A stretch of 64,000 nt of DNA from Homalodisca vitripennis (Eukaryota > Arthropoda > Insecta > Hemiptera > Cicadellidae). Positions 34,570 to 43,953 of this stretch are shown one piece after another (positions within the stretch are counted from its first letter, which is position 1; each line of letters begins with the position of its first letter). The position numbers and the translations under genes are program-made. The DNA lies in assembly GCF_021130785.1 (NCBI RefSeq), contig NC_060210.1, forward strand, positions 187,186,501 through 187,250,500. Direction: 5' to 3'. A model generated the notes under the pieces. It searched no databases and was not told where the DNA came from. It saw only the letters and a program-made list of their open reading frames with translations.

Positions 34570-35870
34570 AGCTATATTGTCTAAGACAATAATTCTTCCT
34601 TTTGTATAAAGATTTGGGAACGGGGTGATGATAAAAAAAGGGAAAGATATGTTTCCAATTATTAGACGGATGCCAACGAGTAGGGTAACTCAAGTTTCAA
34701 GTTATCCATGACTCTTGACCGCCACTTCTGTTTTTACAACACTAACTTGACAAGTACTAAACATATCAGATGTAGATGCAATATAAGTATTTGGTAACAC
34801 ACTGGTACACTACACATGTACATTTTGTGTAAGCAAACGATATGTATTCTATACACTTCTATACATAAGGGATTGCCCCTAGAAGGTATTCCAATTAAAC
34901 ACATTTTCTTATGATTGTAGTTTAAGAAAAATGCTGTGTGATGGTTTAAGAAGACATTTTCTTAGATTAATGATTACATAATATGAATTTGTGTGAAATT
35001 TAGTTTAATTTCGTAATATACCATTTACTGTGGAGACTTATGTAATGCTTATAGGGAGAAGACGTAAAGATAAAGTTAATTGTCTTTTTAAACATCAACG
35101 TTTAATCCATAGGAGAGTTTTAAAACACACACACACACATAAATTTATATAAATATTATCTTACATCAATATTATTAAAAATAAAACAAATGTTTAGGTA
35201 TTTACCTATACATAATGTTTTTCGCGTGATAGAAGCCGAAAAATTCAAATAAGTATATCTATAAGATTAATGAGTTGGACAACTCTCTAAAGGATACACT
35301 TCGTAGTTTTTGGAGCTATAAATGCTCGTTTTTCTTATATACATTTATTTATTAAATTTTGGAATTTTTTCTTAAACCGTCTGCAAATATAAATTAGTTA
35401 CATTGTATTGCGTTGTTGCTGACCTTGTTCACTATATTTTCCTAATCCCTTAGAAATCGCCGTAAGCAGTTTATAATATATGAGTATTGTACGCGCCCTC
35501 CAAAGTATTGCACTGTATTATGTTGTATTGAGCTATCTAACTGTTCACTACTGCCAGTTGTTTGGAATCAACACGAAAAATAATTAATTTAAATAAGAAT
35601 TGTTATACCTTATATACGGATTCAGTAGATCTTTATGTATTCTAATACTAGTGTTCATACAAAATTATTAGTATCAATAGATTTTAGAGGATTCAAAACG
35701 CAATGCATAAGCAAATGGCACTAATGTCTTTAAATGAAACAATGAGGATTGAACACTACATGTGTGTGCGAGTGAGTTTGAGAGAATACTAAATATATAT
35801 AAAATATAATTTATTTTCTATATTTTACTTAAACTGCTTTTATTCATTTATTTTTAAACATTGCAGTGAT
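34570..35870. other. AT-rich non-coding DNA
   Basis: Nothing recognised. Confidence 0.5.
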
Positions 35871-35874
35871 CTAT

Positions 35875-36015
35875 CTCACAGAGAGGGAGCGGAAACATTA
35901 CCGAAAGCCCTGAGCTCGTTATTCCTCTTACATAATCGGAAAACCGGGAACAAAGTTTCAAACTTGCAGCTCCGGAATTTCAACACTTTAATCTGCTATC
36001 CTCAACCTGCACTTG
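35875..36015 (-). pseudogene. Duplicated block d, copy 2 (exon-like)
   Basis: Minus strand: KVLKFRSCKFETLFPV then FRLCKRNNELRAFGNVS, open through the block and related residue by residue to 8545-8715. A plus-strand frame after an acceptor (ACATTGCAG) is open as well (ETLPKALSSLFLL). GC content is above background. Protein unknown. Confidence 0.4.
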
Positions 36016-36389
36016 GTTCGTTTATTATACTTATTTCTTATTAAGAATATTTAATAAAAACTCTATTATACAATGTGCATTTGCATAGTACAATTCAAGT
36101 TTGATTTGCATATTTAAAATTTTCTTAAATTTAGTTATTTACTTAAAATTGCATATTTTAAAATATTTAAAATTTAGATCCGGGTTCCCGGCGGAGCAAG
36201 TACTTTTTGCAATTCAATGTTTATTGAAATAAATTAAATTTGGCTATTGCAATTTATACAAATTTAATTAATGTAAATAGAAGTCATTTGACACGTATTT
36301 GGTCTTCCGATCATATGTTAGTTTGGTTATTTAAACACATATGTGAAAGAAACGGCCAAAAACAAAATAATTGAATCGTAAAAAGTGAG

Positions 36390-36460
36390 GGCTTTGTGGT
36401 GTAATGGTAGCACATTTACCCGGCAAGTGAGAGATCCGGGTTGGAGTCCCGGCCGAGCAA
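36390..36460 (+). tRNA. tRNA-like gene, unit 2 (degenerate)
   Basis: 71 nt with cloverleaf potential. The D arm (GTGT/GCAC) and T stem (CCGGG/CCCGG) are kept, but the T loop reads TTGGAGT so the B box is altered, and the acceptor stem has two mismatches. Probably a pseudogene copy. Confidence 0.5.
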
Positions 36461-36651
36461 GTACTTTTTGCGATTCAATAATTATTGAAATAAATTAAAT
36501 TTCGGCTATTGCCACTTATACAAATTTAATTAATGTAAATAGAAGTCATTTTACACGTATTTGGTCTTCCGATCATATGTTAGTTTGGTTATTTAAACAC
36601 ATATGTGAAAGAAACGGCCAAATACAAAATAATTGAATCGTAAAAAGTGAG

Positions 36652-36722
36652 GGCTCTGTGGTGTAATGGTAGCACATTCACCCGGCAAGTGAGAGATCCA
36701 AGTTCGAGGCCCGGCGGAGCAA
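36652..36722 (+). tRNA. tRNA-like gene, unit 3 (degenerate T stem)
   Basis: Same fold. The 5' side of the T stem is CCAAG instead of CCGGG and the loop is TTCGAGG, so two T-stem pairs are lost. The A-box TGGTGTAATGG is intact. Confidence 0.5.
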
Positions 36723-36912
36723 GTACTTTTTGCGATTCAATGTTTATTGAAATAAATTAAATTTGGCTATTGACATGTATACAAATTTAATTAATGTAAA
36801 TAGAAGTCATTTGACACGTATTTGGTCTTCCGGTCATATGTTAGTTTGGTTATTTAAACACATATGTGAAAGAAACGGCCAAATACAAAATAATTGAATC
36901 GTAAAAAGTGAG

Positions 36913-36983
36913 GGCTCTGTGGTGTAATGGTAGCACATTCACCCGGCAAGTGAGAGATCCGGGTTCGAGTCCCGGCGGAGCAA
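36913..36983 (+). tRNA. tRNA-like gene, unit 4 (best preserved)
   Basis: Cloverleaf: acceptor GGCTCTG/CGGAGCA with only the first pair unpaired (G-A), D stem GTGT/GCAC with loop AATGGTA, anticodon stem TTCAC/GTGAG, T stem CCGGG/CCCGG with loop TTCGAGT. Both internal pol III promoters fit their consensus (A box TGGTGTAATGG, B box GGTTCGAGTCC) and a T5 terminator starts 5 bp after the 3' end. The anticodon loop is CCGGCAA, giving GGC at positions 34-36 (alanine), but position 33 is C instead of the nearly invariant T. It may therefore be a tRNA-derived repeat and not a decoding tRNA. The whole body sits in a 17-bp extended stem. Confidence 0.6.
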
Positions 36984-36987
36984 GTAC

Positions 36988-36992
36988 TTTTT
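36988..36992 (+). terminator. RNA polymerase III T5 terminator
   Basis: TTTTT within the right arm of the extended stem, just after the best preserved tRNA-like gene. Its reverse complement AAAAA lies before the gene. Confidence 0.5.
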
Positions 36993-37045
36993 GCGATTCA
37001 ATGTTTAGTGAAATAAATTAAATTCGGCTGTTGACATTTATACAA

Positions 37046-37047
<2 letters not shown>

Positions 37048-37097
<50 letters not shown>
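37048..37097. repeat. (TA)n microsatellite
   Basis: About 50 bp of TA repeat directly after the last tRNA-like unit, merging into AT-rich sequence. Confidence 0.85.
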
Positions 37098-37103
<6 letters not shown>

Positions 37104-37149
37104 TTAATATTTATTTATATATCATTATTTATAAAATATTTTTATATAT

Positions 37150-37286
37150 AATCATTTTCTCTCTGTCATACACACAGATAGACAGACAATAATTAACTTT
37201 TTAACTTCTTTAGTGTTTAGCTTTGCTAACGCTCGGTTAATAATCACAACATAGAAACAAAAGTAAATAGGTAAAATAAGATACAT
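37150..37286 (-). pseudogene. Truncated first exon, copy 2 of the unknown gene
   Basis: The ATG at 37286 and its upstream context (AGTCAAGTAAC) match the ATG at 10387. The frame begins MYLILPIYFCFYVVIINRA, a good signal peptide, and continues KLNTKEVKKLIIVC, then loses similarity near 37150 where low-complexity TA sequence and the tRNA-like array begin. The rest of the exon seen in copy 1, including its Cys-rich part, is missing, so this copy is disrupted. Confidence 0.45.
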
Positions 37287-37384
37287 GTTACTTGACTTGC
37301 TTTCTAAATGGAAGTATAAAATATATAAAGGGTGTAGAGTAGGATATAATAATCTCTAGAAACAATAAAGAAATAACGCATGGT

Positions 37385-37620
37385 TGTTCCTCTAAATTTT
37401 TACATAACGTTTTTGTAAAACTATGCGCAAAACAAATATTGGTTATAACAGAAACAGATATTGTGGAACCTTGCAGAGGAGAGAGAAGGTGCTATATTGC
37501 AGCTGTTTACTTATATTGGCCAGCGGGTATCAGCTCACTTATCTCACCACACGCGATTTAACAAGTCTCTCTATTACAAATCCATTTTCTGTTGATTTGC
37601 TGGAATCAATTTCTGTACTC
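37385..37620 (-). promoter_or_regulatory. Conserved promoter-like block, copy 2
   Basis: Homologue of 10480-10680. On the minus strand it contains GGCCAATATAAGTAAA with the TATAAG motif at 37510-37515, followed by CAGCTGCAATATAGC. It lies about 225 bp upstream of the ATG at 37286, as in copy 1. The spacing and the near-identity over 44 bp support a core promoter. Confidence 0.4.
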
Positions 37621-37639
37621 TTCACGTGTCACTAGATCA

Positions 37640-38450
37640 TGATAATAATATATAACCTGTTTTGTATGAAACTTTATTCCCATATAATCAAAACCAATTT
37701 GGGTAATGGAGATTATCATTCCATGTGATTTAGCTGAACGTTAGTGAATGTTTTTAATAATGGTGTTATGTGTAATAACGATAGCAACGAGAAAATACCA
37801 GAATAAATAAATTTATACTTACTTTTTCATATGATAGTTATGTGTTGTATTTATGAGTTCGCTACAAATTGGTATTATAAATTAAAATATTACTCATCTA
37901 AAGTCCTTTTTCAACAGCAAAATAAATCCATATACAACATAATATGTATAAACCTTTTAACACTTTTTTATAAATTTTATTTTCATACTATGTACATTTC
38001 GAAATCTGGGATTTCATCTTCAGGTACCTATAAAGTCTTAAAAAGTGTTAAAAAGTTTATACATATTGAGTTACACATATTTATCAAACACTTTTCGAGG
38101 GTACATCTCTAATGTAAATCGATATACTTTAATTTGGAAAAGTTTTAGCCTTACTTTTTTATAGTGTATGATATCGTGCCGCCTAGGACTGTTATATGGC
38201 TCTTGAACATTAGTTTTCTGTAAGTCATTAATGTTTCCAGTCCTAATATGGTCCCCTGCAGTATATAAATCGGAACTTTATGGGATTTAACAATGGCGGG
38301 TTTTATATGCATTTGGCAAGACAGTGGCTAATTCCCGTCCATTTGGGTTCGTAATTATGTAGGCGGATTAAAATACAGGTTTAAGGAATAATTTTATCTC
38401 AAATAACTTACTGCGCTTTTCATCACGTAATAGGAGTTTAAAAATCTTTT
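37640..38450. other. AT-rich non-coding DNA
   Basis: No shared block or coding region recognised; the open frame at 37831-38112 has no support. Confidence 0.45.
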
Positions 38451-38455
38451 CATAT

Positions 38456-38750
38456 AAGAAAATGAAGAACATACGACCAGAACGATCATGTCGGAATCAG
38501 CTGCAGTGTTAGCCCCTTACTTCTTAAGGAAAGAAATGCTGTCTATGTTGTTTCAATAACAGTACTCCGTTATATAAGATTACAAAGGTTACAAAATATT
38601 TGCTCTGTGTTTAGTATACTGTATAAAGTTGCCAACATGTTTTGACTTAGGATACCGCACAACTTTAGTAACATTGTGAAACTCGTAGCTGCGGATAAAT
38701 CGTAGCTGCTCCATAACTTCGGTGAAGACCGTAATAACTTCCTAACTTTG
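38456..38750. repeat. Duplicated block f, copy 2
   Basis: Homologue of 11235-11540 in the same order. The minus-strand frames EVITVFTEVMEQLRFIRS and KLLRSSPKLWSSYDL and a plus-strand frame with one stop (KLVAADKS, stop, LLHNFGED) are all partly open, so the coding strand is undecided. Confidence 0.5.
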
Positions 38751-38759
38751 CGATTATTT

Positions 38760-39795
38760 ACATTTGAGGAATAGGATGGTAACATAATTACCTTTATATT
38801 TATATTATTGAAGGACACTTCAGTAATAATTACAGTCTGATTTAATCCTTAGCCTCACATACGGCGATTGTATGTATCTGTAAATGTAACACATAAATCT
38901 TCCTAACCGTCTCGTGGATGTCACAGACATAATAAATATATAAATATTAATTATTGTTACTGATGTAAAACATTCCGTATTTATAAAGTTCACAGTTATT
39001 ACTAACTCCTAGGCTTTATTTTTATAAAGATTCGGTTAAGTAGCCCTTACTCTTAAAGGAGAGAAATAACTGTTATTTTATATCGTGTCCTATTAGAAGC
39101 GAAGACAATTAAAATTTTCACATTAGCACAGGCTGCTAAAAGGCGTGACATGACAAACATAATTACTTAATACTAGCTTCCATGATATTTGATTGGTTTC
39201 AGTATTTACGTATCAATACATAAATCTGATCGAATAATAGTTTGTATTTGCATATTCTAAAAATAATGAAATTAATACCTAAAGTAATAAAAAATACACT
39301 GCAATTATAACAGTTGTTTAACATACGAAAGGTCCAAGGTATTTCTAAAAAACTGTTATTGACGTTAAATAGATCGTACTTTTATTTGTAACTTTTCTCT
39401 TTCTGTAGTTCTGTATCGCGTAACAAATATATTTTTTACCCAGAAACACTCTACCAGCCTAGAAAATATGCTCAGCCACATGGTATGGAATAACATGAAA
39501 CATTATCAAGCACATGTAACTGTACAGACATAAATTGCCAGAAAACCTTTACACAAAATTTATACCTTCATGTCTGTTCGTTATCAGATAAACTGAGAGA
39601 CAACATTTTGCCTACGAGTTAACGCTCAGCCAATAAGACTTAAAATAGTACAATTTGATTATAGTAATTTATCTTTCTATATAATTCAGTCACATTTTAC
39701 CAATGCATTTAAAGGGAGTTTTAATTACATATGACAAAATAGATGTTAAAAATCCTAATTTTACTATTCTAAAACAGTTTTGTACGTTATACTTT
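38760..39795. other. AT-rich non-coding DNA
   Basis: Nothing recognised. Confidence 0.5.
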
Positions 39796-39809
39796 CAGAT
39801 ATAGTCAGT

Positions 39810-39970
39810 TGAGTGTCATTTAAATACAGGTCGTCACTTTACTTGTGAGAGCGTTTTCCTTAATGATGTCGTTAAAATTCACTTCCACGAGTGTTTTAAT
39901 GATGGCAACAGATGACAAGATAAGTCTGCTAATTACATTTACTAAGAGCCTTTTGCAAACAAGACATTTG
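39810..39970 (+). pseudogene. Exon-like block related to block a, opposite orientation
   Basis: Plus strand after an acceptor-like AAATACAG: RHFTCESVFLNDVVKIHF then HECFNDGN. This resembles the minus-strand product of block a (LNDVITVNL) and the fragment at 53035-53130 (DVIHTHFYEYEG, NFDGN). The reverse strand also has a plausible exon ending at a donor-like GTGAAT, so the strand is not settled. It shows that the family is also present in inverted orientation. Confidence 0.35.
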
Positions 39971-40192
39971 GTTATTAATTACTATAAAATGGGTTTTCCC
40001 ATAAGTATTTTGTCTCAATTATTTTAATTTAAATAGCATAGTATATCGTATCATATTTTAAGTAATAATTATAAAGATGTTTTTACAGAGATACACTATT
40101 TGTACAGTTGATACCACAATAAAGTAACGTAAACTAATTTATTATTGGTTTTAAAACAATAAAATACATTTTTGCATTAAATTATAGCTACA

Positions 40193-40358
40193 AACGTCTT
40201 ACCACTTTGCTCTTGGTGTATTCCAACATAATTCTGGATATTGGCAAGAAAATCATGTTTCTTATTAATTTTTTTAAACCCTTTGGAAAAAAGCGATACA
40301 AGTAATTTGGAATATTTTGAATCTAATTGAAATGTTCCTTCTATAACCTGAAATGGAT
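40193..40358 (-). CDS. Exon-like open frame, unknown protein
   Basis: Minus strand between a good acceptor (CCATTTCAG) and a donor (AGTG/GTAAGA): VIEGTFQLDSKYSKLLVS, then LFSKGFKKINKKHDF and LANIQNYVGIHQEQSG. About 55 codons without a stop, bounded by splice consensus on both sides. I do not recognise the family. It may belong with the frame at 40410-40640 or with the decayed gene family nearby. Confidence 0.35.
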
Positions 40359-40409
40359 CGGAGTTAAAATATCTCACTACTTTACCCTTTGCATTTTAGG
40401 ATCATCCAA

Positions 40410-40640
40410 TTATATTTCAAACATTGTGATAGTCAGTACTGTGGTACGCCTTGGTTGCCATGAAGTGAACTTGTCTCTCCCACTCGCTCTGTTGATGGGG
40501 TAGCAAATGATTAGTCTCGAATCTTCTGTTCGGGTCGATTCAATAGAATTGTAACTATAATCCTCTTTCAAAGTGAAGTACTGTTGAAAGTGGAGTACGA
40601 ATGAATGAGGGATCACGTCAATATCGCTGTAACCCGTCAT
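40410..40640 (-). CDS. Open frame of coding-like composition, unknown
   Basis: Minus strand from ATG: MTGYSDIDVIPHSFVLHF, then YFTLKEDYSYNSIES, RTEDSRLIICYPINR and SWQPRRTTVLTI. GC content is above background and residue use is not AT-driven. A stop lies 50 bp before the exon-like frame at 40193-40358, so the two could be joined only by splicing. No domain recognised. Confidence 0.3.
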   Translation of the reverse strand: MTGYSDIDVIPHSFVLHFQQYFTLKEDYSYNSIESTRTEDSRLIICYPINRASGRDKFTSWQPRRTTVLTITMFEI

Positions 40641-40649
40641 GACTCTTAA

Positions 40650-41364
40650 TTGACTAATAACACAGAGTGTGGTTGTTTTTCTAAAACCGTACCTACTTTT
40701 TTATTATTATGATATCAAAGCAAAGAACCTTGGTAGTTTTAGTGAATAAGCTGTTTATTTCATAAATGCTTTATAAATAACAACACAATTTCACTTTAAA
40801 TTAATATTTTTAGTTTAATGTTAAACTTTAAGAGAATTCTTTTTATGTTTTTTTTTTCAAACGATTTCATGTTTTATTGTAATTAAATGAACCTTTACAA
40901 CATATTATTATAACAGATATTTAAATTCTAAATTTTAATATCAAACCTGAGATTCTAATAAAAATTCAAAATTAATTAACAGTTTTCTAGTTTTAAATGT
41001 ACCGTAAATTAAAAATAAACAGCAACTATAAAGAAATATTTAAAACAAAATACAAGTTTTATTCTTATACTATCTAAATCATCGTCACACAGATGCCTCG
41101 TCAGTATTAGTTTTAAATTGAGCAGCACCCGAAGTTGCAGTGCACATTATAAATCTGTTATTTTTTAAATAAGCTTGTAAAATTTTTGTATTTCTATACA
41201 TATTAAATAGTTTATATCCAAAAATTTAATGTTTATGACTAGACAGTTAATTAAATTTACTTTAAAAACTACACTTTGGAATTAAAAACCTGATCAATAT
41301 GAAGAAAAAATCTATAATTAAATAGGCTAAATCATGAAACGAGTGCTCGAAGTCTAAAACAAGT
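40650..41364. other. AT-rich non-coding DNA
   Basis: Nothing recognised. Confidence 0.5.
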
Positions 41365-42560
41365 TTTTACTCATGCAGATAACTAATAATCATTCTTACA
41401 AAAAGTAAAACGCAGTTTATTCCGTGATCATAGAATATTTGTAAGTATCAACGTACGATTTTCTTGCACTATACTGAACTTCGGTGTGTTTCGGCAAGGA
41501 AGAGAAAACGTATTTTACTCATGCAGATAACTAATAATCATTCTTACAAAAAGTAAAACGCAGTTTATTCCGTGATCATAGAATATTTGTAAGTATCAAC
41601 GTACGATTTTCTTGCACTATACTGAACTTCGGTGTGTTTTCGGCAAGGAAGAGAAAACGTATTTTACTCATGCAGATAACTAATAATCATTCTTACAAAA
41701 AGTAAAACGCAGTTTATTCCGTGATCATAGAATATTTGTAAGTATCAACGTACGATTTTCTTGCACTATACTGAACTTCGGTGTGTTTCGGCAAGGAAGA
41801 GAAAACGTATTTTACTCATGCAGATAACTAATAATCATTCTTACAAAAAGTAAAACGCAGTTTATTCCGTGATCATAGAATATTTGTAAGTATCAACGTA
41901 CGATTTTCTTGCACTATACTGAACTTCGGTGTGTTTCGGCAAGGAAGAGAAAACGTATTTTACTCATGCAGATAACTAATAATCATTCTTACAAAAAGTA
42001 AAACGCAGTTTATTCCGTGATCATAGAATATTTGTAAGTATCAACGTACGATTTTCTTGCACTATACTGAACTTCGGTGTGTTTCGGCAAGGAAGAGAAA
42101 ACGTATTTTACTCATGCAGATAACTAATAATCATTCTTACAAAAAGTAAAACGCAGTTTATTCCGTGATCATAGAATATTTGTAAGTATCAACGTACGAT
42201 TTTCTTGCACTATACTGAACTTCGGTGTGTTTCGGCAAGGAAGAGAAAACGTATTTTACTCATGCAGATAACTAATAATCATTCTTACAAAAAGTAAAAC
42301 GCAGTTTAGTTTATTCCGTGATCATAGAATATTTGTAAGTATCAACGTACGATTTTCTTGCACTATACTGAACTTCGGTGTGTTTCGGCAAGGAAGAGAA
42401 AACGTATTTTACTCATGCAGATAACTAATAATCATTCTTACAAAAAGTAAAACGCAGTTTATTCCGTGATCATAGAATATTTGTAAGTATCAACGTACGA
42501 TTTTCTTGCACTATACTGAACTTCGGTGTGTTTCGGCAAGGAAGAGAAAACGTATTTTAC
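41365..42560. repeat. 148-bp tandem repeat, eight near-identical copies
   Basis: The landmark TCATGCAGATAACTAATAAT begins at 41371, 41519, 41668, 41816, 41964, 42112, 42260 and 42413. Differences are almost absent: one extra T in unit 2 and one 5-bp duplication (AGTTT) in unit 7. This is a very recent expansion or one kept uniform by gene conversion. Each unit contains GTGTTTCGGCAAGGAAGAGA, which in the last unit runs on into a zinc-finger-like frame. No frame is open through the unit. Confidence 0.95.
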
Positions 42561-42609
42561 GAAAGCGAATCTCCACCGTCATATTGCTAATCATTCACAG
42601 CTGAAGAGT
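42520..42609 (+). pseudogene. C2H2 zinc-finger-like remnant
   Basis: The last repeat unit continues into CFGKEEKTYFTKANLHRHIA then NHSQLKS. The spacing TYF-x4-L-x2-H-x4-H resembles the second half of a C2H2 finger, but the second Cys is absent (Glu occupies the place) and a stop lies four codons upstream of the first Cys. Only one finger is seen. It may be a decayed zinc-finger exon from which the 148-bp repeat was seeded. Confidence 0.35.
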
Positions 42610-43035
42610 GATTTAAATATTATTTATTTATTATTCCTAAACATCCGATCTATTGTATTTATTCCTCGTAAATTTCCTATTCTACTGAAAGATATTTTAA
42701 TCTCTCTGTTACAATGTAAGACACGTAGCAATAGTTTTTCGTTCATGTTAGTTTGTTAAATTCATTCATAATTAATTCCCATTTATTATTTTTTTCCTTG
42801 AATTATATATTAGTGTAACCCTTTTAAAATGTTAATCGTGAAAATATTTGTATTTAGAAATCCCTAAATACTCAGAACTTTGTGTTGCTCCATCTCTAAT
42901 GAAAGAGGTATCGAAATATTAAGTTAAGTTAAACACCAAGTTAACACAATGTACCCACTCACACGTGTAACAGGATACAAAGCGGCATGGCAGTGGTTCT
43001 GACAGTTAGAACAAAACTTGCCTCAACAATTTTCC
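42610..43035. other. AT-rich DNA
   Basis: The frame from the zinc-finger remnant runs on without domain character to 42759; nothing else is seen. Confidence 0.45.
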
Positions 43036-43109
43036 AACATTACCTTACATGAAGGAGGGGGAGCTCTTCTTATTGGAAATATATAAATTTTCTATTATTT
43101 TACAAATGA

Positions 43110-43796
43110 AAACTCACAACAACAGATACATACCACACGATTCGAACCATCCACCCTCCCAAAAAAGAGCTGCTTTCCACATAATGATTAATAGATTACT
43201 TACAACATCTTTAAAACACGATGAATACATGAAGGAAATAAGAAACATAAAAAGTATAGCAGCTTTCAATGGATACTCCACTAAATTAATTGACAGTTTA
43301 TTAAGAAAACAAAAGAAGAATTTATCAAAAACATCAAGAAAAACTTTAAAAAGTGAACAAAAAGAAAAACGGAACTGGCAATCCATGAGTTACGGTTCAT
43401 TTTATAAATAAATTTAAAAAGTATTTATAAGACATGTTGACATGAACATAACATTTTGCACACCAAATAAGATAAATAAGATGAAAATAAAAGTGGCATT
43501 TACAAAATTGACTGTGGATATTGTGATAAAATTTAATTTGGCCAGACAAAAAGAACCATTAAAAAAAGATTTAAGGAACACAAAAGATATTATAAATATG
43601 GACAAACTGAAAAATCAGCTATTGCCAAACATGCATTTGAACAAACCACACCTTTAAAAACTTTACATTATTAAAACAAGTCAATAAACAAGACGAAATC
43701 GACGCATATGAAACATTTTACATAACAAAACATAAAGATAAAATATTAAAAATGATTTTGGACCGATTAAAAATTCACCATTCCTTTAAAATATAA
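43110..43796 (+). pseudogene. Penelope-like reverse transcriptase C-terminus plus GIY-YIG endonuclease, broken
   Basis: First frame (to 43411): RYIPHDSNHPPSQKRAAF, INRLLTTSLKHDEYMKE, SIAAFNGYSTKLIDSLLR, the standard Penelope segment with the SNHP motif and the NGY motif. After a frame change: DMNITFCTPNKINKM, then in another frame SGIYKIDCGYCDKI, a stop in place of the Tyr of YIG, FGQTKRTIKKRFKEH and KSAIAKHAFE, the GIY-YIG nuclease with conserved Arg and His. The C-terminus QDEIDAYETFYITKHKDKI runs to a stop at 43796. Several stops (including TAA at the YIG site) and frame shifts show it is dead. Everything upstream of the reverse-transcriptase C-terminal part is missing. Confidence 0.75.
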
Positions 43797-43906
43797 CTAA
43801 ATTCTTCTTTGACCAAACATTTTTATACATATACTAATATTTTACTTTTAACCATATAAATTTTGTATAAAGTTTTACTCAGCTGATATTTGTTTTAAAT
43901 TGTTGA

Positions 43907-43953
43907 TTTACACCTGATGATGGCATCTTCGATGTCGAAAGGCCTTGTGGAAA
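43907..43953 (+). ncRNA. Hammerhead ribozyme-like motif of the Penelope-like element
   Basis: Core CTGATGA (43914-43920), stem II GGCATC/GATGTC closed by a TTC loop, then GAAA (43937-43940). A stem III of the loopless AGG/CCT type follows, with a predicted cut after TT at 43945-43946. Stem I pairs TTTACAC (43907-43913) with GTGGAAA (43947-43953), six of seven positions. The arrangement is a type I hammerhead with minimal stem III, as known for Penelope-like elements, which may work as a dimer. Activity is not shown. Confidence 0.6.

Larger units (their letters stand above)
36178..37045 (+). repeat. 261-bp tandem repeat carrying tRNA-like genes (3.3 units)
   Basis: Landmark GCAAGTACTTTTT recurs at 36196, 36457, 36719 and 36980, a period of about 261 bp. 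Each full unit has a tRNA-like body flanked by the inverted arms ATTGAATCG-T-AAAAAGT and ACTTTTT-G-CGATTCAAT, then an AT-rich spacer with its own inverted motif (GTATTTGG and CCAAATAC). The first unit keeps only the last 21 bp of the tRNA-like body. The array ends at a (TA)n tract. It occupies the position where coding sequence of the first gene-like copy would be expected. Confidence 0.9.

Noticed and set aside
36390..36983. Cluster of functional alanine tRNA genes
   Set aside because: C at position 33, a mismatched first acceptor pair, degenerate arms in two of three copies and the shared flanking inverted repeats fit a tRNA-derived repeat better.
41365..42560. Tandem gene cluster or coding repeat
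   Set aside because: No frame is open through the 148-bp unit; only the last unit joins a short zinc-finger-like frame.
43114..43657. Minus-strand and alternative plus-strand frames in the Penelope-like element
   Set aside because: They are out of frame with the reverse-transcriptase and GIY-YIG motifs.
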